Below, one piece after another: positions 43,489 through 53,264 of a stretch of 64,000 nt of DNA. The stretch spans positions 124,001-188,000 of the forward strand of contig NZ_JAAAMI010000004.1 of the NCBI RefSeq assembly GCF_010500845.1. Direction: 5' to 3'. The position numbers were made by a program, and so were the translations under genes. Positions within the stretch are counted from its first letter, which is position 1, and each line of letters opens with the position of its first letter. The notes beneath the pieces are model-generated. The model searched no databases and was not told where the DNA came from. It worked only from the letters and a program-made list of their open reading frames with translations. Origin of the DNA: Flagellimonas sediminis (GTDB lineage: Bacteria > Bacteroidota > Bacteroidia > Flavobacteriales > Flavobacteriaceae).

Positions 43489-45483
43489 TTAATTTTCCTT
43501 GACAGGCAACCAAATCTTCATTTTACCCACGCCTCTGTTTGACCAGGCATAGTAAGGAATGGCAGTCAAATGTTCATTGGAAACCGTATTCACACCCCCC
43601 AATAGATCGGGTTTCAGTTCCACCTTAAATCGATCACTGGGATATAAACCTATTTGGTCAAAATCGATCTTGTTGTCCATTTCTTCGACCGCATATACCA
43701 GAGGGCCATACTCAAGGGACATTTTGCCCCTGTCCTCTTCAACCAATTGGTTGGCCATCACTTTTCTTACCTCCATAGGGAAACTCAGTTCCACCACATC
43801 GCCTGCTTGCCAAGTTCTTGAAATGGTGAAATAGCCATTTTCTTGCTTGGCATTCACTTGCTCATCATTGACACTGATTATGTTTCGATCCTCCATTTGA
43901 GAGGAAAAATGATACAGATTGCCATGCAGTACTTGATTTCTTGCCCACCCTGGAATTCTTAGCTTCATGGTAAACTCTCCTGCTTGGTCGGGATCAATGG
44001 TCAATTTTACCTTGCCATCCCAAGGATACATGGTTTCTTGTTTCACTTTAAGATGGTGGTCTTTTAGTTCAACCGTAGCCTCGTTTGAAGCATAGAGATT
44101 CACATAGAGTGTATTCCCGGTTTTGGAATAGATGAGTCCGGGCATGGCGGGAATGAATCGAATCACATTGGTAGGGCAGCAGGAACAATCGAACCAGTCC
44201 TTTCTTGTACAGGCTCCCTGATTGAATTTGTAAACTCCGTCCGATTCCAAGGCATTCGGATAAAAGAATTGTTGACCATCCAAGGAAAGCCCTGAAATCA
44301 ATCCATTGTAAAGGGTCCTCTCTATGACATCAAAGTACTTTACATCTCCCGTAAGGTTGTGTAACCTATGGTTCCAATACACATCGCCAATAGCAGCGCA
44401 AGTTTCGTTATAAGCAGTTAAATTGGGGAGTTCGTAGTTCTCCCCGAAGGCCTCTCCGTCGTGTTTGGCACCTATTCCGCCCGTAATGTACATTTTTTTG
44501 TCCACCATATTGTTCCATAGCGCATTTACCGCTTTTAGGTAAGCGGTATCCTTTTCAATGGCAGCGATATCGGTCATTCCAGCGTACATGTATACAGCCC
44601 TTACGGCATGCCCCACTACTTCGTCCTGATCGACCACTGGAAAATGGTCTTGGGAATACGGACCGAACAATTCATGGTTTTCGGAATCTCCCCTATGGTC
44701 AAGAAAGTATTTTGCCAAATCCATGTACTCCTTTTTGCCGGTCACTTGATACAACTGTATGAGTCCGGTCTCAATGATCTGGTGACCAGGAACTGCGGCA
44801 ATTTTGCCATCGCCATCCCCAAAAGTATCCACCATAAGATCGGCATTTTTTATAGCAATGTCCAGAAAGTTGCGCTTTCCGGTTGCTTTAAAATGTACCA
44901 CGGCAGCCTCGTACAGGTGGCCGGCGTTGTATAGCTCATGGCTCATGAAGAGGGATTCCCATCTTTTTCCTTCCTTCACTTCTACCCACTTTGCGGGTGG
45001 TTTTGCAGGATTGATGGTTCTCCAAGTGGTCAAGTAACCATCCGATTCCTGGCCTACTTTGATGATGGACACCAAGGAATCCATCAATTTTTCAAGTTCC
45101 GGATTTGGTGAACTGATCAAGGAATTGGAAGCCCCCTCAATAATCTTATACACATCGGTATCATCAAAGGGCATGGCCCCTTTTACCTCTCCTGGCATTT
45201 TCCCACCGGCAATCAAAAAGTTGTCAAATCGTCCTTCTTCCCTACATTTTTCTATGGCGTACTCAATGGTCTTCTGTTGAACCCTCTCGATAATGGGGAG
45301 CCAGAATTTATCCTTCAATTTAATATTTCTAATATTGATGGCCTCGATAGGATATCCGGTCGAAGTTATCTCCGCAGTCTCAGCCTCGGCTACCATTTCA
45401 TTTTTTTTACACCCAAACAAACAAATTAGGGTGATTGCAAGAAGTAAGCATCGATTAAAACAGGGCGAATATTTTAGGTTCAT
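43489..45483 (-). CDS. GH127 beta-L-arabinofuranosidase (DUF1680) lipoprotein
   Basis: Cleaves beta-L-arabinofuranose, the linkage found on hydroxyproline arabinosides (HypBA1 of Bifidobacterium longum is the model, similar size). The 664-aa protein has a lipobox signal LFGC, the (alpha/alpha)6 barrel, and the GH127 zinc-thiolate site: ETCAAIGDVYW (Glu and first Cys) and DWFDCSCCPTNV (nucleophile Cys and zinc Cys). These are intact. Between the two GH51 genes. Confidence 0.92.
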   Translation of the reverse strand: MNLKYSPCFNRCLLLAITLICLFGCKKNEMVAEAETAEITSTGYPIEAINIRNIKLKDKFWLPIIERVQQKTIEYAIEKCREEGRFDNFLIAGGKMPGEVKGAMPFDDTDVYKIIEGASNSLISSPNPELEKLMDSLVSIIKVGQESDGYLTTWRTINPAKPPAKWVEVKEGKRWESLFMSHELYNAGHLYEAAVVHFKATGKRNFLDIAIKNADLMVDTFGDGDGKIAAVPGHQIIETGLIQLYQVTGKKEYMDLAKYFLDHRGDSENHELFGPYSQDHFPVVDQDEVVGHAVRAVYMYAGMTDIAAIEKDTAYLKAVNALWNNMVDKKMYITGGIGAKHDGEAFGENYELPNLTAYNETCAAIGDVYWNHRLHNLTGDVKYFDVIERTLYNGLISGLSLDGQQFFYPNALESDGVYKFNQGACTRKDWFDCSCCPTNVIRFIPAMPGLIYSKTGNTLYVNLYASNEATVELKDHHLKVKQETMYPWDGKVKLTIDPDQAGEFTMKLRIPGWARNQVLHGNLYHFSSQMEDRNIISVNDEQVNAKQENGYFTISRTWQAGDVVELSFPMEVRKVMANQLVEEDRGKMSLEYGPLVYAVEEMDNKIDFDQIGLYPSDRFKVELKPDLLGGVNTVSNEHLTAIPYYAWSNRGVGKMKIWLPVKEN

Positions 45484-45523
45484 TTATCTGGTTTTTATGT
45501 GTTTGTCCCTTCGGGATTTCCCT

Positions 45524-47056
45524 TTATTCCGATTGAAGCACTACCACTGAAAATGGCGGCAAGACAATTTCTGCCTGTCCTTTTTTGATTTTTATCTTTG
45601 AAAATGCTTTGGGTTTTACCCTATCCGGATTCTCAAAAGTGTTGTGGTCCTGCAGGTCATCGGAAGTCAGGATCGTTCCGGTAAATTGTTTTGTACCAAA
45701 CTCCTCCAACGAAAGATTGATGACATGTTCTTTGTGTGCATCAATATTCACCAATGAAATATGGACTTTCCCTTGTTTATTTTTGGAGGCCGAAATGGAA
45801 ATAGCAGGCAATTCGCTCCCTTGAAATACGTACTTGGGCGAAGTAAAGGAAACGGTCAACAACGCTGCATCTTGGTGCACGTTGTACATTTTCATAACAT
45901 GGTAGGTAGGGGTGAGTAGCATTTTTTCACCTTCGGTCAGCACCACTGCCTGTAATACATTGACTGTTTGGGCCAAATTGGCCATCTTGACCCTATCCGC
46001 ATGATTATTGAAAATATTAAGGGTAGTTCCCGCAATCATGGCATCTCGGAGTGTATTCTGCTGATACAGGAAACCGGGATTGGTACCTTCCATCACATCA
46101 TACCATCCTCCCCACTCATCGACCACCAGTGCTATGGTATTGTCTGGATCGTATTTATCCATGATGGCTGTATGGTTCACGATCAAGGTGTCCATTTTGA
46201 GGGCGGTCCTCATGGTTGAAAAGTATTCTTCCTCACTATAGTCTACGGATGAACCTTTATCGTTCCATTCCACAAAGGAATAGGAATGCAGTGCAACCCC
46301 TTCTATCAGATGCTTAGGTATATCCCGCATCAAAACCTCGGTCCAATGGTAATCATCCACATTGGCCCCTGAAGCAATCCTGAAAATACCATCATTATTG
46401 GACCAATCGGTCATAAAAGTTGCATACTGCCTGTAAACATTGGCATAATGCTCTGCGGTCATATTACCGCCGCAGCCCCACATTTCATTACCAACCCCCC
46501 AATATTTTACCTTCCATGGTTCTTCTCGACCGTTTTGTCTACGCCATTCGGCCATGGGACTGCCACTTTTGTGCAGCACGTACTCCACATATTCGGTAAA
46601 CTCCTTTACTGTGCTGCTGCCCACATTGGCCGCCAAGTAGGGTTCCGCACCCAAGGTCTCGCACAGGTTTAAAAAGTCATGGGTGCCAAAGCTATTATCC
46701 TCTGTAACCCCTCCCCACCATCTGTTTACCATGGTAGGCCTCTTATCCTTTGGGCCCACGCCATCCTTCCAGTGGTAGGTGTCGGCAAAACAACCGCCGG
46801 GCCATCTAAGGTTCGGAATCTTTAGTTCCTGTAAAGCTTTGATGATATCGGCGCGAACACCATCCTTATTTGGGATCTTGCTTTCTTCACCTACATAAAG
46901 GCCATCGTAAATACAACGTCCCAAATGTTCAGAAAAATGACCATAAATGTGTTTGCTTATGGTTACCGGCTCGAATGGTTCCGATATGGCAACTGTGGTC
47001 TGCGCCGAAACTTCCACCGAAACAAAAACACCAATAATCCAAATCAATCCTTTCAT
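45524..47056 (-). CDS. abfA: GH51 alpha-L-arabinofuranosidase (short type)
   Basis: A 510-aa secreted GH51 enzyme. ATG 47056 opens a signal peptide (LIWIIGVFVSVEVSA). The sequence starts QTTVAISEPFEPVTISKHIYGHFSEHLGRCIYDG, with acid/base Glu in GVGNEMWGCGG and nucleophile Glu in LVVDEWGGWYDV. First gene of the large arabinose operon (to 34644), preceded by a long leader with a hairpin. Confidence 0.94.
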   Translation of the reverse strand: MKGLIWIIGVFVSVEVSAQTTVAISEPFEPVTISKHIYGHFSEHLGRCIYDGLYVGEESKIPNKDGVRADIIKALQELKIPNLRWPGGCFADTYHWKDGVGPKDKRPTMVNRWWGGVTEDNSFGTHDFLNLCETLGAEPYLAANVGSSTVKEFTEYVEYVLHKSGSPMAEWRRQNGREEPWKVKYWGVGNEMWGCGGNMTAEHYANVYRQYATFMTDWSNNDGIFRIASGANVDDYHWTEVLMRDIPKHLIEGVALHSYSFVEWNDKGSSVDYSEEEYFSTMRTALKMDTLIVNHTAIMDKYDPDNTIALVVDEWGGWYDVMEGTNPGFLYQQNTLRDAMIAGTTLNIFNNHADRVKMANLAQTVNVLQAVVLTEGEKMLLTPTYHVMKMYNVHQDAALLTVSFTSPKYVFQGSELPAISISASKNKQGKVHISLVNIDAHKEHVINLSLEEFGTKQFTGTILTSDDLQDHNTFENPDRVKPKAFSKIKIKKGQAEIVLPPFSVVVLQSE

Positions 47057-47175
47057 AGCAGTATATATTATATGTTTCACTAGTGATTCACCAAAATCCA
47101 TCAGATCTATCTGTAACCTATAAGCTGCCAAGCACTTAAAAATATGGCGCGACTCATAAATTGTTTTAATAATAG

Positions 47176-47203
47176 ATTCCGCACCCCTAGTTGGATGCGG
47201 AAT
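47176..47203 (-). promoter_or_regulatory. Leader hairpin of arabinose operon
   Basis: ATTCCGCA (47176-47183) and TGCGGAAT (47196-47203) pair perfectly over a 12-nt loop. It lies near the predicted 5' end of the transcript, 120 nt before the first gene, with no U-run after it. Message stability or a regulatory role is possible. Confidence 0.4.
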
Positions 47204-47215
47204 TCAAAAATTAAC

Positions 47216-47223
47216 CAAACTTA
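47216..47223 (-). promoter_or_regulatory. -7 element of arabinose operon promoter
   Basis: Minus strand TAAGTTTG matches TAnnTTTG exactly. A TTTA (47250-47247) lies 23 nt upstream as a weak -33. The implied leader is about 150 nt. Confidence 0.5.
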
Positions 47224-47354
47224 ATTATATATTCAATATAATTCTTTAAATATCAGGGCTTTAAAAACTATTTTTCAAGATTCAACGCAGAACATCCATT
47301 TAAAAGGACAAGGCATTACACTATTGGGAAAACGTTTTACGGTTCCACTCAAAA

Positions 47355-47464
47355 GCAAACCATTCCGTTAAATCCTAGAAATTGCGGTTCATTGTTTTTA
47401 CAAGTGTTTTTTAAACACCATAAATAAAGGAAAGAAAGTTTGGAAATGCAAACATTCCGTTAAA
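47355..47464. repeat. Direct repeats in the araR-abfA intergenic region (candidate AraR sites)
   Basis: GCAAACCATTCCGTTAAA (47355-47372) and GCAAACATTCCGTTAAA (47448-47464) differ by one inserted C and lie 93 bp apart between divergent araR and the arabinose operon. No other copies were noticed. AraR binding is inferred from place only. The remaining part of 47057-47552 shows no gene. Confidence 0.45.
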
Positions 47465-47552
47465 AAAATGTATATTTAACACTTATAAGTTTTACCGTGG
47501 ATTCCCCGACCTTTATTTGTTTTATAATAATAGAATTAAGATTTTAGACCTC

Positions 47553-48290
47553 ATGAAAATTTTAGATAACATGGAGGTTGCCAAAGATGCCAACTTACAA
47601 CTCAATTATTATCAGAAAGAAGATCAGGTTCTTTTGGCGGTTGACTGTATCATTTTTGGATTCGATAAAAAGGATTTAAAAATATTATTGATCAAACGAA
47701 ACTTTGAGCCGGAAAAAGGGAAATGGTCTTTGATCGGTGGATTTCTTAAGAAGAACGAGAACCTTGATCAGGCCGCAGTGCGGGTTTTGAAGACCCTTAC
47801 GGGCCTAAGCGATATTTACATGGAACAACTGTATACGTACAGCAAAGTGGACCGTGATCCAGGTCAACGCACCATATCCGTTTGTTATTATGCCTTAATC
47901 GATGTGAATGCCCATAATTTTGATGGCATACAAATCGATTCTGCCAGTTGGATCGAACTGAAGAAGGCTCCAGAGCTTATCTTCGACCATGACGAGATGG
48001 TACAAAAGGCCATTGCAAGACTCCGACGTAAGGCAATGACCAATCCCATTGGATTTGAACTACTGCCTGAAAAATTCACCATGAGACAACTCCAGAACCT
48101 GTATGAATCCATCTTGGATAAGAAACTGGACAAAAGGAATTTCATCAATAAAATCAATTCTTTAGATGTGCTCGTGAAATTGGATGAAAAAGATATGACC
48201 GTTTCCCGAAAAGGTGCCTATCTCTACATTTTCGACAAGGAAAAATATGAGAAAAAGGTAGAAGAACATGGTTTCAACTTTAAGATTTAG
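47553..48290 (+). CDS. araR: Nudix-family arabinose regulator AraR
   Basis: A 245-aa regulator with an N-terminal Nudix-like domain that binds effector (LLAVDCIIFGFDKKDLKILLIKR, GKWSLIGGFLKKNENLDQAA) and a C-terminal winged helix (GFELLPEKFTMRQLQNLYESIL, KRNFINKINSL). The Nudix catalytic glutamates are absent, as in AraR of Bacteroides thetaiotaomicron, which is displaced from DNA by L-arabinose. Divergent from the arabinose operon, supporting this name. Start ATG 47553 or 47571; an earlier TTG is unlikely. Paralogue of the Nudix regulator at 17.1-17.8 kb. Confidence 0.9.
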   Translation: MKILDNMEVAKDANLQLNYYQKEDQVLLAVDCIIFGFDKKDLKILLIKRNFEPEKGKWSLIGGFLKKNENLDQAAVRVLKTLTGLSDIYMEQLYTYSKVDRDPGQRTISVCYYALIDVNAHNFDGIQIDSASWIELKKAPELIFDHDEMVQKAIARLRRKAMTNPIGFELLPEKFTMRQLQNLYESILDKKLDKRNFINKINSLDVLVKLDEKDMTVSRKGAYLYIFDKEKYEKKVEEHGFNFKI

Positions 48291-48310
48291 AACAAAAAAC
48301 CCTTATTTTC

Positions 48311-50473
48311 CTATTTACCCTTGAATTTTGGATTGGAGGTTTTCATCAAATCGTTGATTTCATCCAAATCCAGAGCATAATCGTACATCTTTACCGAAGA
48401 TAAATAACCGGAAAAGTGCTCGCCTACGTCGGAAGCTCCTATTCGTAACTCTGCATCCTGAATCTGGGAAGCAAGCACCATGACTTGGGAGTTATCCAAT
48501 TCTCCATCTACATATATTTTTTCGACTACCCCATCAAAAGTGAGTACCAAATGATGCCAAATACCCGAAGACGGTATAGTGTTATAACCCATATCAAAAT
48601 GACCATCCAAATGGGCAGCTGCACCATAATTACCACTATTGTAGTGCATGGCATTATAGCTATTGGCCAAGTTATAACGAAACCTGTCGCACCATGATGC
48701 CAAGCACTCCCCTTCCTTCCCAATTTCAGGGTTTTTTACCCACGTGGCCAACGTGTAAGCCCCGTTCCACTCCAGACCTTTGGGAACAGGCCGATCCAGA
48801 ACCAAGGCCCCCTCAACAAACTCAAAGGCCTTCACTCCCTCATCATCCACGGAAAGGGCCACCTGTCCGTTTCTCATGAATTTTCCTCCTAAACTTCCAT
48901 GATTCCTAATGGAATCCAGCCCAACTGCTTGGGACATTTCCTTAGCATCAATACCTATCAATTGTTGATGTGTACTGGCCGTACCCGGCCCTTCACTGGA
49001 AGGCTTGCCCCGCATTTGCAACGGAATTTCGAATAACGAATCATATACCTTGATGTTCCAAACGGACGCATATAACCCTGTTTTCTCCGTCCCTAAAATG
49101 GTCAACCTCATATAACGCCCCTTTGCATCGCCATCATCGATCATAGGACTTCCCGGCACCCTGTTTTGGGAACGATCGGTAAAAAGTTGCCATGATTCTC
49201 CATCCTTGGAATACTCCAACTTGTATTGGTAGTAATATCCGGCAAACTCAAATTGGGTCATCACCCTTTTGATATTGATCATCCGACCCAAATCAATAGT
49301 AAGATCTTGTGGAAACGTATTGTTACTAGCCTTCCAAAGGGTGGCATTGTGGTCATCCGTGGCATGGGAAGGTTGGTACTCGTAATCGTATTGCAAGGAT
49401 TTTAGCTGGTATGATGACGAAGCTGTTGCCTTTGCATATAAAGCTTTATTTTCAGGGACCTCGGATGCCATATCCCCAAAAATAGGCCTGGCGCCCGGTT
49501 CCACTTTCTTGAGGGTGGAATCGTTCTCGAAAACCATTTCATCTGCACAGACCTGCCGTGACAGCCCTCCCCTGGTCATGGGATAATCGTGCTTATGATA
49601 CACTATGTAGTAATGGCCATTTTCTTCCAATACGGAATGATGCCCCGGCCCATGGACCGTTCCATCTTCATTAGTGGCCAAAATGGGATTGTTCTCCCCT
49701 GGTAAAAAAGGTCCGTAAGGCGAATCGGAATACGCATACCTAACATGATAGGTTTCATCATGACAGGAACCTCCAGAATACATAAAAATATATTTATCGC
49801 CCTTTTTCATCATGTAGGCTGCCTCAAAAGGTTCCGGGGTCTGTTCCAAGGGAATGTTTTTGGCATTCTTCATTTTGGCCATACTGATGGTATCCAGTTC
49901 CCCAACGGCATAACCGCCATTGTAATGCACCCAAGTGCCCCAATAACCATAGATTTTATTATCATCGTCCTTAAAAAATTGTGCATCCAAAGAAGGGAAA
50001 CCTTCACGGGGATAGTTGTGGGCAATGACCGGTATATCCTCTTCATTCAACTTTTTCCACGGTCCCACTGGAGAATCCGACACATAACCATAGATATTAC
50101 AACCCGCCTGACAATTCCCAAAGTACAGGTAATATTTCCCATCCGAGCCTTCAATGATATCCGGTGCCCAAAAATTCCTGAGGTTCACCGATTCCAAAGA
50201 TGGCACTTCCATGGTATGATTGTACCAATTTTTAAAATCCTTGCTATACCATACCGTGGGTACCCCAGAAGCGAGCATTTCATTATCGGTAGTGGCATAG
50301 ATGTAATAAATGCCCCCAAACTTTTTTATGGTCGGGTCTGCAAAATACCCTGGTAAAATAGGATTGGTCCCATGTGAAGATTTCACCACCTCAGGTTGTG
50401 GTGCACTTGAATTGCAACTACACAAAAGCAACCCAAAAAGGCACAAAAGTATCGTTACAACCCTAATCCTCAT
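48311..50473 (-). CDS. GH43 arabinanase/arabinofuranosidase with LamG domain, lipoprotein
   Basis: A 720-aa surface or periplasmic enzyme. Lipobox signal LLLCSC, five-blade GH43 domain (about 30-330) with the catalytic Asp in GYFADPTIKK, pKa-modulating Asp in FWAPDIIEG and Glu in EPFEAAYMM; then an F5/8-type discoidin-like carbohydrate module (about 345-480) and a C-terminal LamG/concanavalin-like domain (about 530-715, with KIYVDGELDNSQ and ELRIGASD). Acts on arabinan-type linkages by family; exact bond unknown. Convergent with araR, 20 bp apart; 9 bp after the DUF5695 gene. Confidence 0.9.
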   Translation of the reverse strand: MRIRVVTILLCLFGLLLCSCNSSAPQPEVVKSSHGTNPILPGYFADPTIKKFGGIYYIYATTDNEMLASGVPTVWYSKDFKNWYNHTMEVPSLESVNLRNFWAPDIIEGSDGKYYLYFGNCQAGCNIYGYVSDSPVGPWKKLNEEDIPVIAHNYPREGFPSLDAQFFKDDDNKIYGYWGTWVHYNGGYAVGELDTISMAKMKNAKNIPLEQTPEPFEAAYMMKKGDKYIFMYSGGSCHDETYHVRYAYSDSPYGPFLPGENNPILATNEDGTVHGPGHHSVLEENGHYYIVYHKHDYPMTRGGLSRQVCADEMVFENDSTLKKVEPGARPIFGDMASEVPENKALYAKATASSSYQLKSLQYDYEYQPSHATDDHNATLWKASNNTFPQDLTIDLGRMINIKRVMTQFEFAGYYYQYKLEYSKDGESWQLFTDRSQNRVPGSPMIDDGDAKGRYMRLTILGTEKTGLYASVWNIKVYDSLFEIPLQMRGKPSSEGPGTASTHQQLIGIDAKEMSQAVGLDSIRNHGSLGGKFMRNGQVALSVDDEGVKAFEFVEGALVLDRPVPKGLEWNGAYTLATWVKNPEIGKEGECLASWCDRFRYNLANSYNAMHYNSGNYGAAAHLDGHFDMGYNTIPSSGIWHHLVLTFDGVVEKIYVDGELDNSQVMVLASQIQDAELRIGASDVGEHFSGYLSSVKMYDYALDLDEINDLMKTSNPKFKGK

Positions 50474-50482
50474 GTCTGGCCG

Positions 50483-53182
50483 CTAAAGTTTGATTTGGAT
50501 TTCTTTCTTGCCCAACTCAATTTCATAGGCGCCCCTTACCATTTTGTAAGGAAGTGTCACAGTCCCATCAACCCTTAGGTAGGCTACCGGTGTATGCTCG
50601 GTCTTATTATTCAGCGTTGCCATCACTTCACCCGTAACCAAGTTGTAGGATACTTTTTTAAAGGTTCCTGCATCCAAGGTCATCCAAAGGTTTTTTGGGG
50701 CAATGAATACCCTGGATTTGGCCGCAGTGGTAATTTCCATTTCTACCACATCCCCTTTTTGGGCAAGGTTCCCTCCAAAGGCCAGCCATCCCAAATGTTC
50801 ATCTTTTACCAAATAGGAAGAGGTATTCACTGCATAGCCATAAAAACCGGAACCGTAATCCCCAGAAATGCCATCAATTTTGAGGGTCGACGGATAGGAA
50901 TGGAAGGCTGCTGGACCAAAACCGTCTTGGGTAATGTTGGAAATACCTCCCAAAAGTCCACCGTAACCGACTCGCAACAAATACAAATCGTCCGGTTTTT
51001 TTCTGAATTGGTTCAGTACCGGGATGGCATTCAACGAGGAACCATAGTGATGGATCTGTCGTTCCACTCGAGAGGTTTCCCCTGCCTTTCCACCGTACAG
51101 AAAGTCCCAATATCTCCTTGCGTTGCCATTATAGCCCCAATGGGGCATGGTGGGCATATAGGCCAAAATGGCATTAAGGGTAATGAAAGCTTTTCGGTCA
51201 AACCCGAAATAATCGGACCACATGTACACTTCTTCCTGACCTGTGGAATCCCATGGCATTTCACTACCAAAAGGGTAGTCCAACGCCCGCCAGTGTTCGG
51301 CCCTTTCCTTCATTCTGTTCTCCAGATCGGTGGCCTCTTTGGTCAATCCTTCATTTTGCAAATCTTTCAGTATCAAAAGGAAAACAGATCCTTCCATTTG
51401 ACCGAATTGGGCATAATAGGGTGCTTTTTCTACCATGGCCACACTGGTCTGGTAGGCATTTTCCAAATACCACTCCCAAGAATGGTTGTCCACCAATCCT
51501 TGATGGTAGCGGGCCAACCGGTACATCGTCCAATAAGCTGCGGCCACATGGGGGTAGTTGTACGATCGTCCTGGATCGTTGGCATGCTTGTGGTCCCACG
51601 CTGCCCAGGTATTATAGTTTATCTTTTCGTCATAAGTGCCTTTGGGAAGGGAATCAGGGGCATAATAGAACACACTCTTTTTTACCCCATATTTGTTCGG
51701 CCCTTCATTGTATTGGATGTTTCCCCAAAGGGTTTCATCCACAAAATGTTGCAGTTTTGCAATTTCTTCCCGATCGGGCTGAACCAATTGTTTCATAATG
51801 GCGGCCAACCAACTACCTGCACCACCTTCATCACTCAATCCGCTGATCCATGCCCTTCCATCTTTAGTAACCTGTTCCTTTTTCTCATAATCATAGGTGA
51901 TGGGGGATGGATTTCTTCCAAAAGGATCGTTGGGATCATCGAACCATTGTTCGGTAGTCAAGAAATGGCCAAAATCTCGGATCACCTCGGATTCAGGTTT
52001 GATCACTTTATAATTTACGGTCTGTTGTACACCATCGGTATAGGTAATGGTAAGTCTGGCCCTACCCCATTTTTTGCCTTGGACCACATATCTTAGACTG
52101 CCGGATGGAGCTTTGCCATCGGGTTTGACCTCCAAAGCTCCCTTCGGTTCAACCATCAAAGAGGCAATTTCATTTTTATATTGAATGAAAAGCTGGCCCT
52201 TTATATCTTGAGGCAACACGTACCCAGGCACACCAACGGCAACCGGTAGCTCTTCCTGCACCAAGGTTTCTTGAATGTTCTTAATCCCTTCGGACAAGAC
52301 CAGTTTGAAGGAAAAGTTCTTGGATTCCCTAGGTTTTAAGACAATAGAGGTTGGTTCATTCCACTGCTCCACCCCTTTCCATTCGTTATCTGCATAAGCC
52401 TTGCTGTATACCATCCACTCATGAAAACCTTCAAACACAATGCTCTTCGGGGTGGGGTCGTCCAATAAAGGTCGGTAAGCTTCAAAAGCCATGTTTTCTT
52501 TCGGCAATACCAAAAGGGCCGGTCCTCTTCCGCTTAAACGTTTTACTTCCAGATACCCGGCATCTTTTCCCATATAGGGATCGAAGAACACATTTTGGGC
52601 ATGGGTCTCCACAAGCGACTTGCCTTCCAGAATGTTATTGAAGATCATCGGGATACCCAATGCTCCAATTTCAATAGGCGCACCCGACTTGTTTGTAATT
52701 TCAAAACGTATGACCAGCTTGTCGTTATCCAATTCGTAATAGCGTTTTACCGAAACCGGAATATCGGATGGCAGGGTATTGGCCAAATCGGCGGCGGCCA
52801 ATATATTTCCAGAGGTTGACAAAGGAGTGACTGTAGCCCGGTGATATGCAGTGGAATACTTTTTCCACTCGTCATTGGCTTCCTTGATTCTAAGATTGAT
52901 GTCTCCCAAATGATACAGACTATCCTTGTCCCTAATTTCCAATCGGTCACCTGGAGTGAAATCAAAATAAGGTTCTTTGACTGGGTTCAAAGCGGCAACG
53001 GTTTGGGAAGCTCGCACCAATTTCAACCTGAAATCCGGCGTTTCAAATTTTTGATATACATCGGAAACCCCCAAGGTGGATTCCCTCTTTTCAACGCGAC
53101 TCCAATAGGTCTGTTGCGCTTGTGCTTCAGGTAATATGATGGCGCATAGAAGGACAGCCATCCAAAGTTTGATATGCTTCAT
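50483..53182 (-). CDS. DUF5695-like secreted protein, possible glycoside hydrolase
   Basis: An 899-aa secreted protein; ATG 53182 opens the signal peptide (WMAVLLCAIILPEAQA). The N-terminal half is beta-rich (about 20-420) and the C-terminal half helical with many aromatic residues (WAAWDHKHANDPGRSYNYPHVAAAYW, WGYNGNARRYWDFLYGG), a layout seen in (alpha/alpha)6-barrel glycosidases and lyases. It matches what I know as DUF5695. No catalytic residues can be named. Its place between GH43 and the DUF885 gene points to glycan or glycoprotein breakdown. Confidence 0.65.
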   Translation of the reverse strand: MKHIKLWMAVLLCAIILPEAQAQQTYWSRVEKRESTLGVSDVYQKFETPDFRLKLVRASQTVAALNPVKEPYFDFTPGDRLEIRDKDSLYHLGDINLRIKEANDEWKKYSTAYHRATVTPLSTSGNILAAADLANTLPSDIPVSVKRYYELDNDKLVIRFEITNKSGAPIEIGALGIPMIFNNILEGKSLVETHAQNVFFDPYMGKDAGYLEVKRLSGRGPALLVLPKENMAFEAYRPLLDDPTPKSIVFEGFHEWMVYSKAYADNEWKGVEQWNEPTSIVLKPRESKNFSFKLVLSEGIKNIQETLVQEELPVAVGVPGYVLPQDIKGQLFIQYKNEIASLMVEPKGALEVKPDGKAPSGSLRYVVQGKKWGRARLTITYTDGVQQTVNYKVIKPESEVIRDFGHFLTTEQWFDDPNDPFGRNPSPITYDYEKKEQVTKDGRAWISGLSDEGGAGSWLAAIMKQLVQPDREEIAKLQHFVDETLWGNIQYNEGPNKYGVKKSVFYYAPDSLPKGTYDEKINYNTWAAWDHKHANDPGRSYNYPHVAAAYWTMYRLARYHQGLVDNHSWEWYLENAYQTSVAMVEKAPYYAQFGQMEGSVFLLILKDLQNEGLTKEATDLENRMKERAEHWRALDYPFGSEMPWDSTGQEEVYMWSDYFGFDRKAFITLNAILAYMPTMPHWGYNGNARRYWDFLYGGKAGETSRVERQIHHYGSSLNAIPVLNQFRKKPDDLYLLRVGYGGLLGGISNITQDGFGPAAFHSYPSTLKIDGISGDYGSGFYGYAVNTSSYLVKDEHLGWLAFGGNLAQKGDVVEMEITTAAKSRVFIAPKNLWMTLDAGTFKKVSYNLVTGEVMATLNNKTEHTPVAYLRVDGTVTLPYKMVRGAYEIELGKKEIQIKL

Positions 53183-53264
53183 TTTGGTTGTTTGTTCTGT
53201 TTTGATAGTAAAGGAATGGACAATCGGTTCTGTCCAGTACAATTCATCTATTCTGTCATCATTG

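Noticed and set aside
50594..52096. Plus-strand frame of 500 codons opposite the DUF5695 gene
   Set aside because: Shadow of a Trp/Tyr-rich gene; low-complexity, histidine- and glycine-rich translation without domains.
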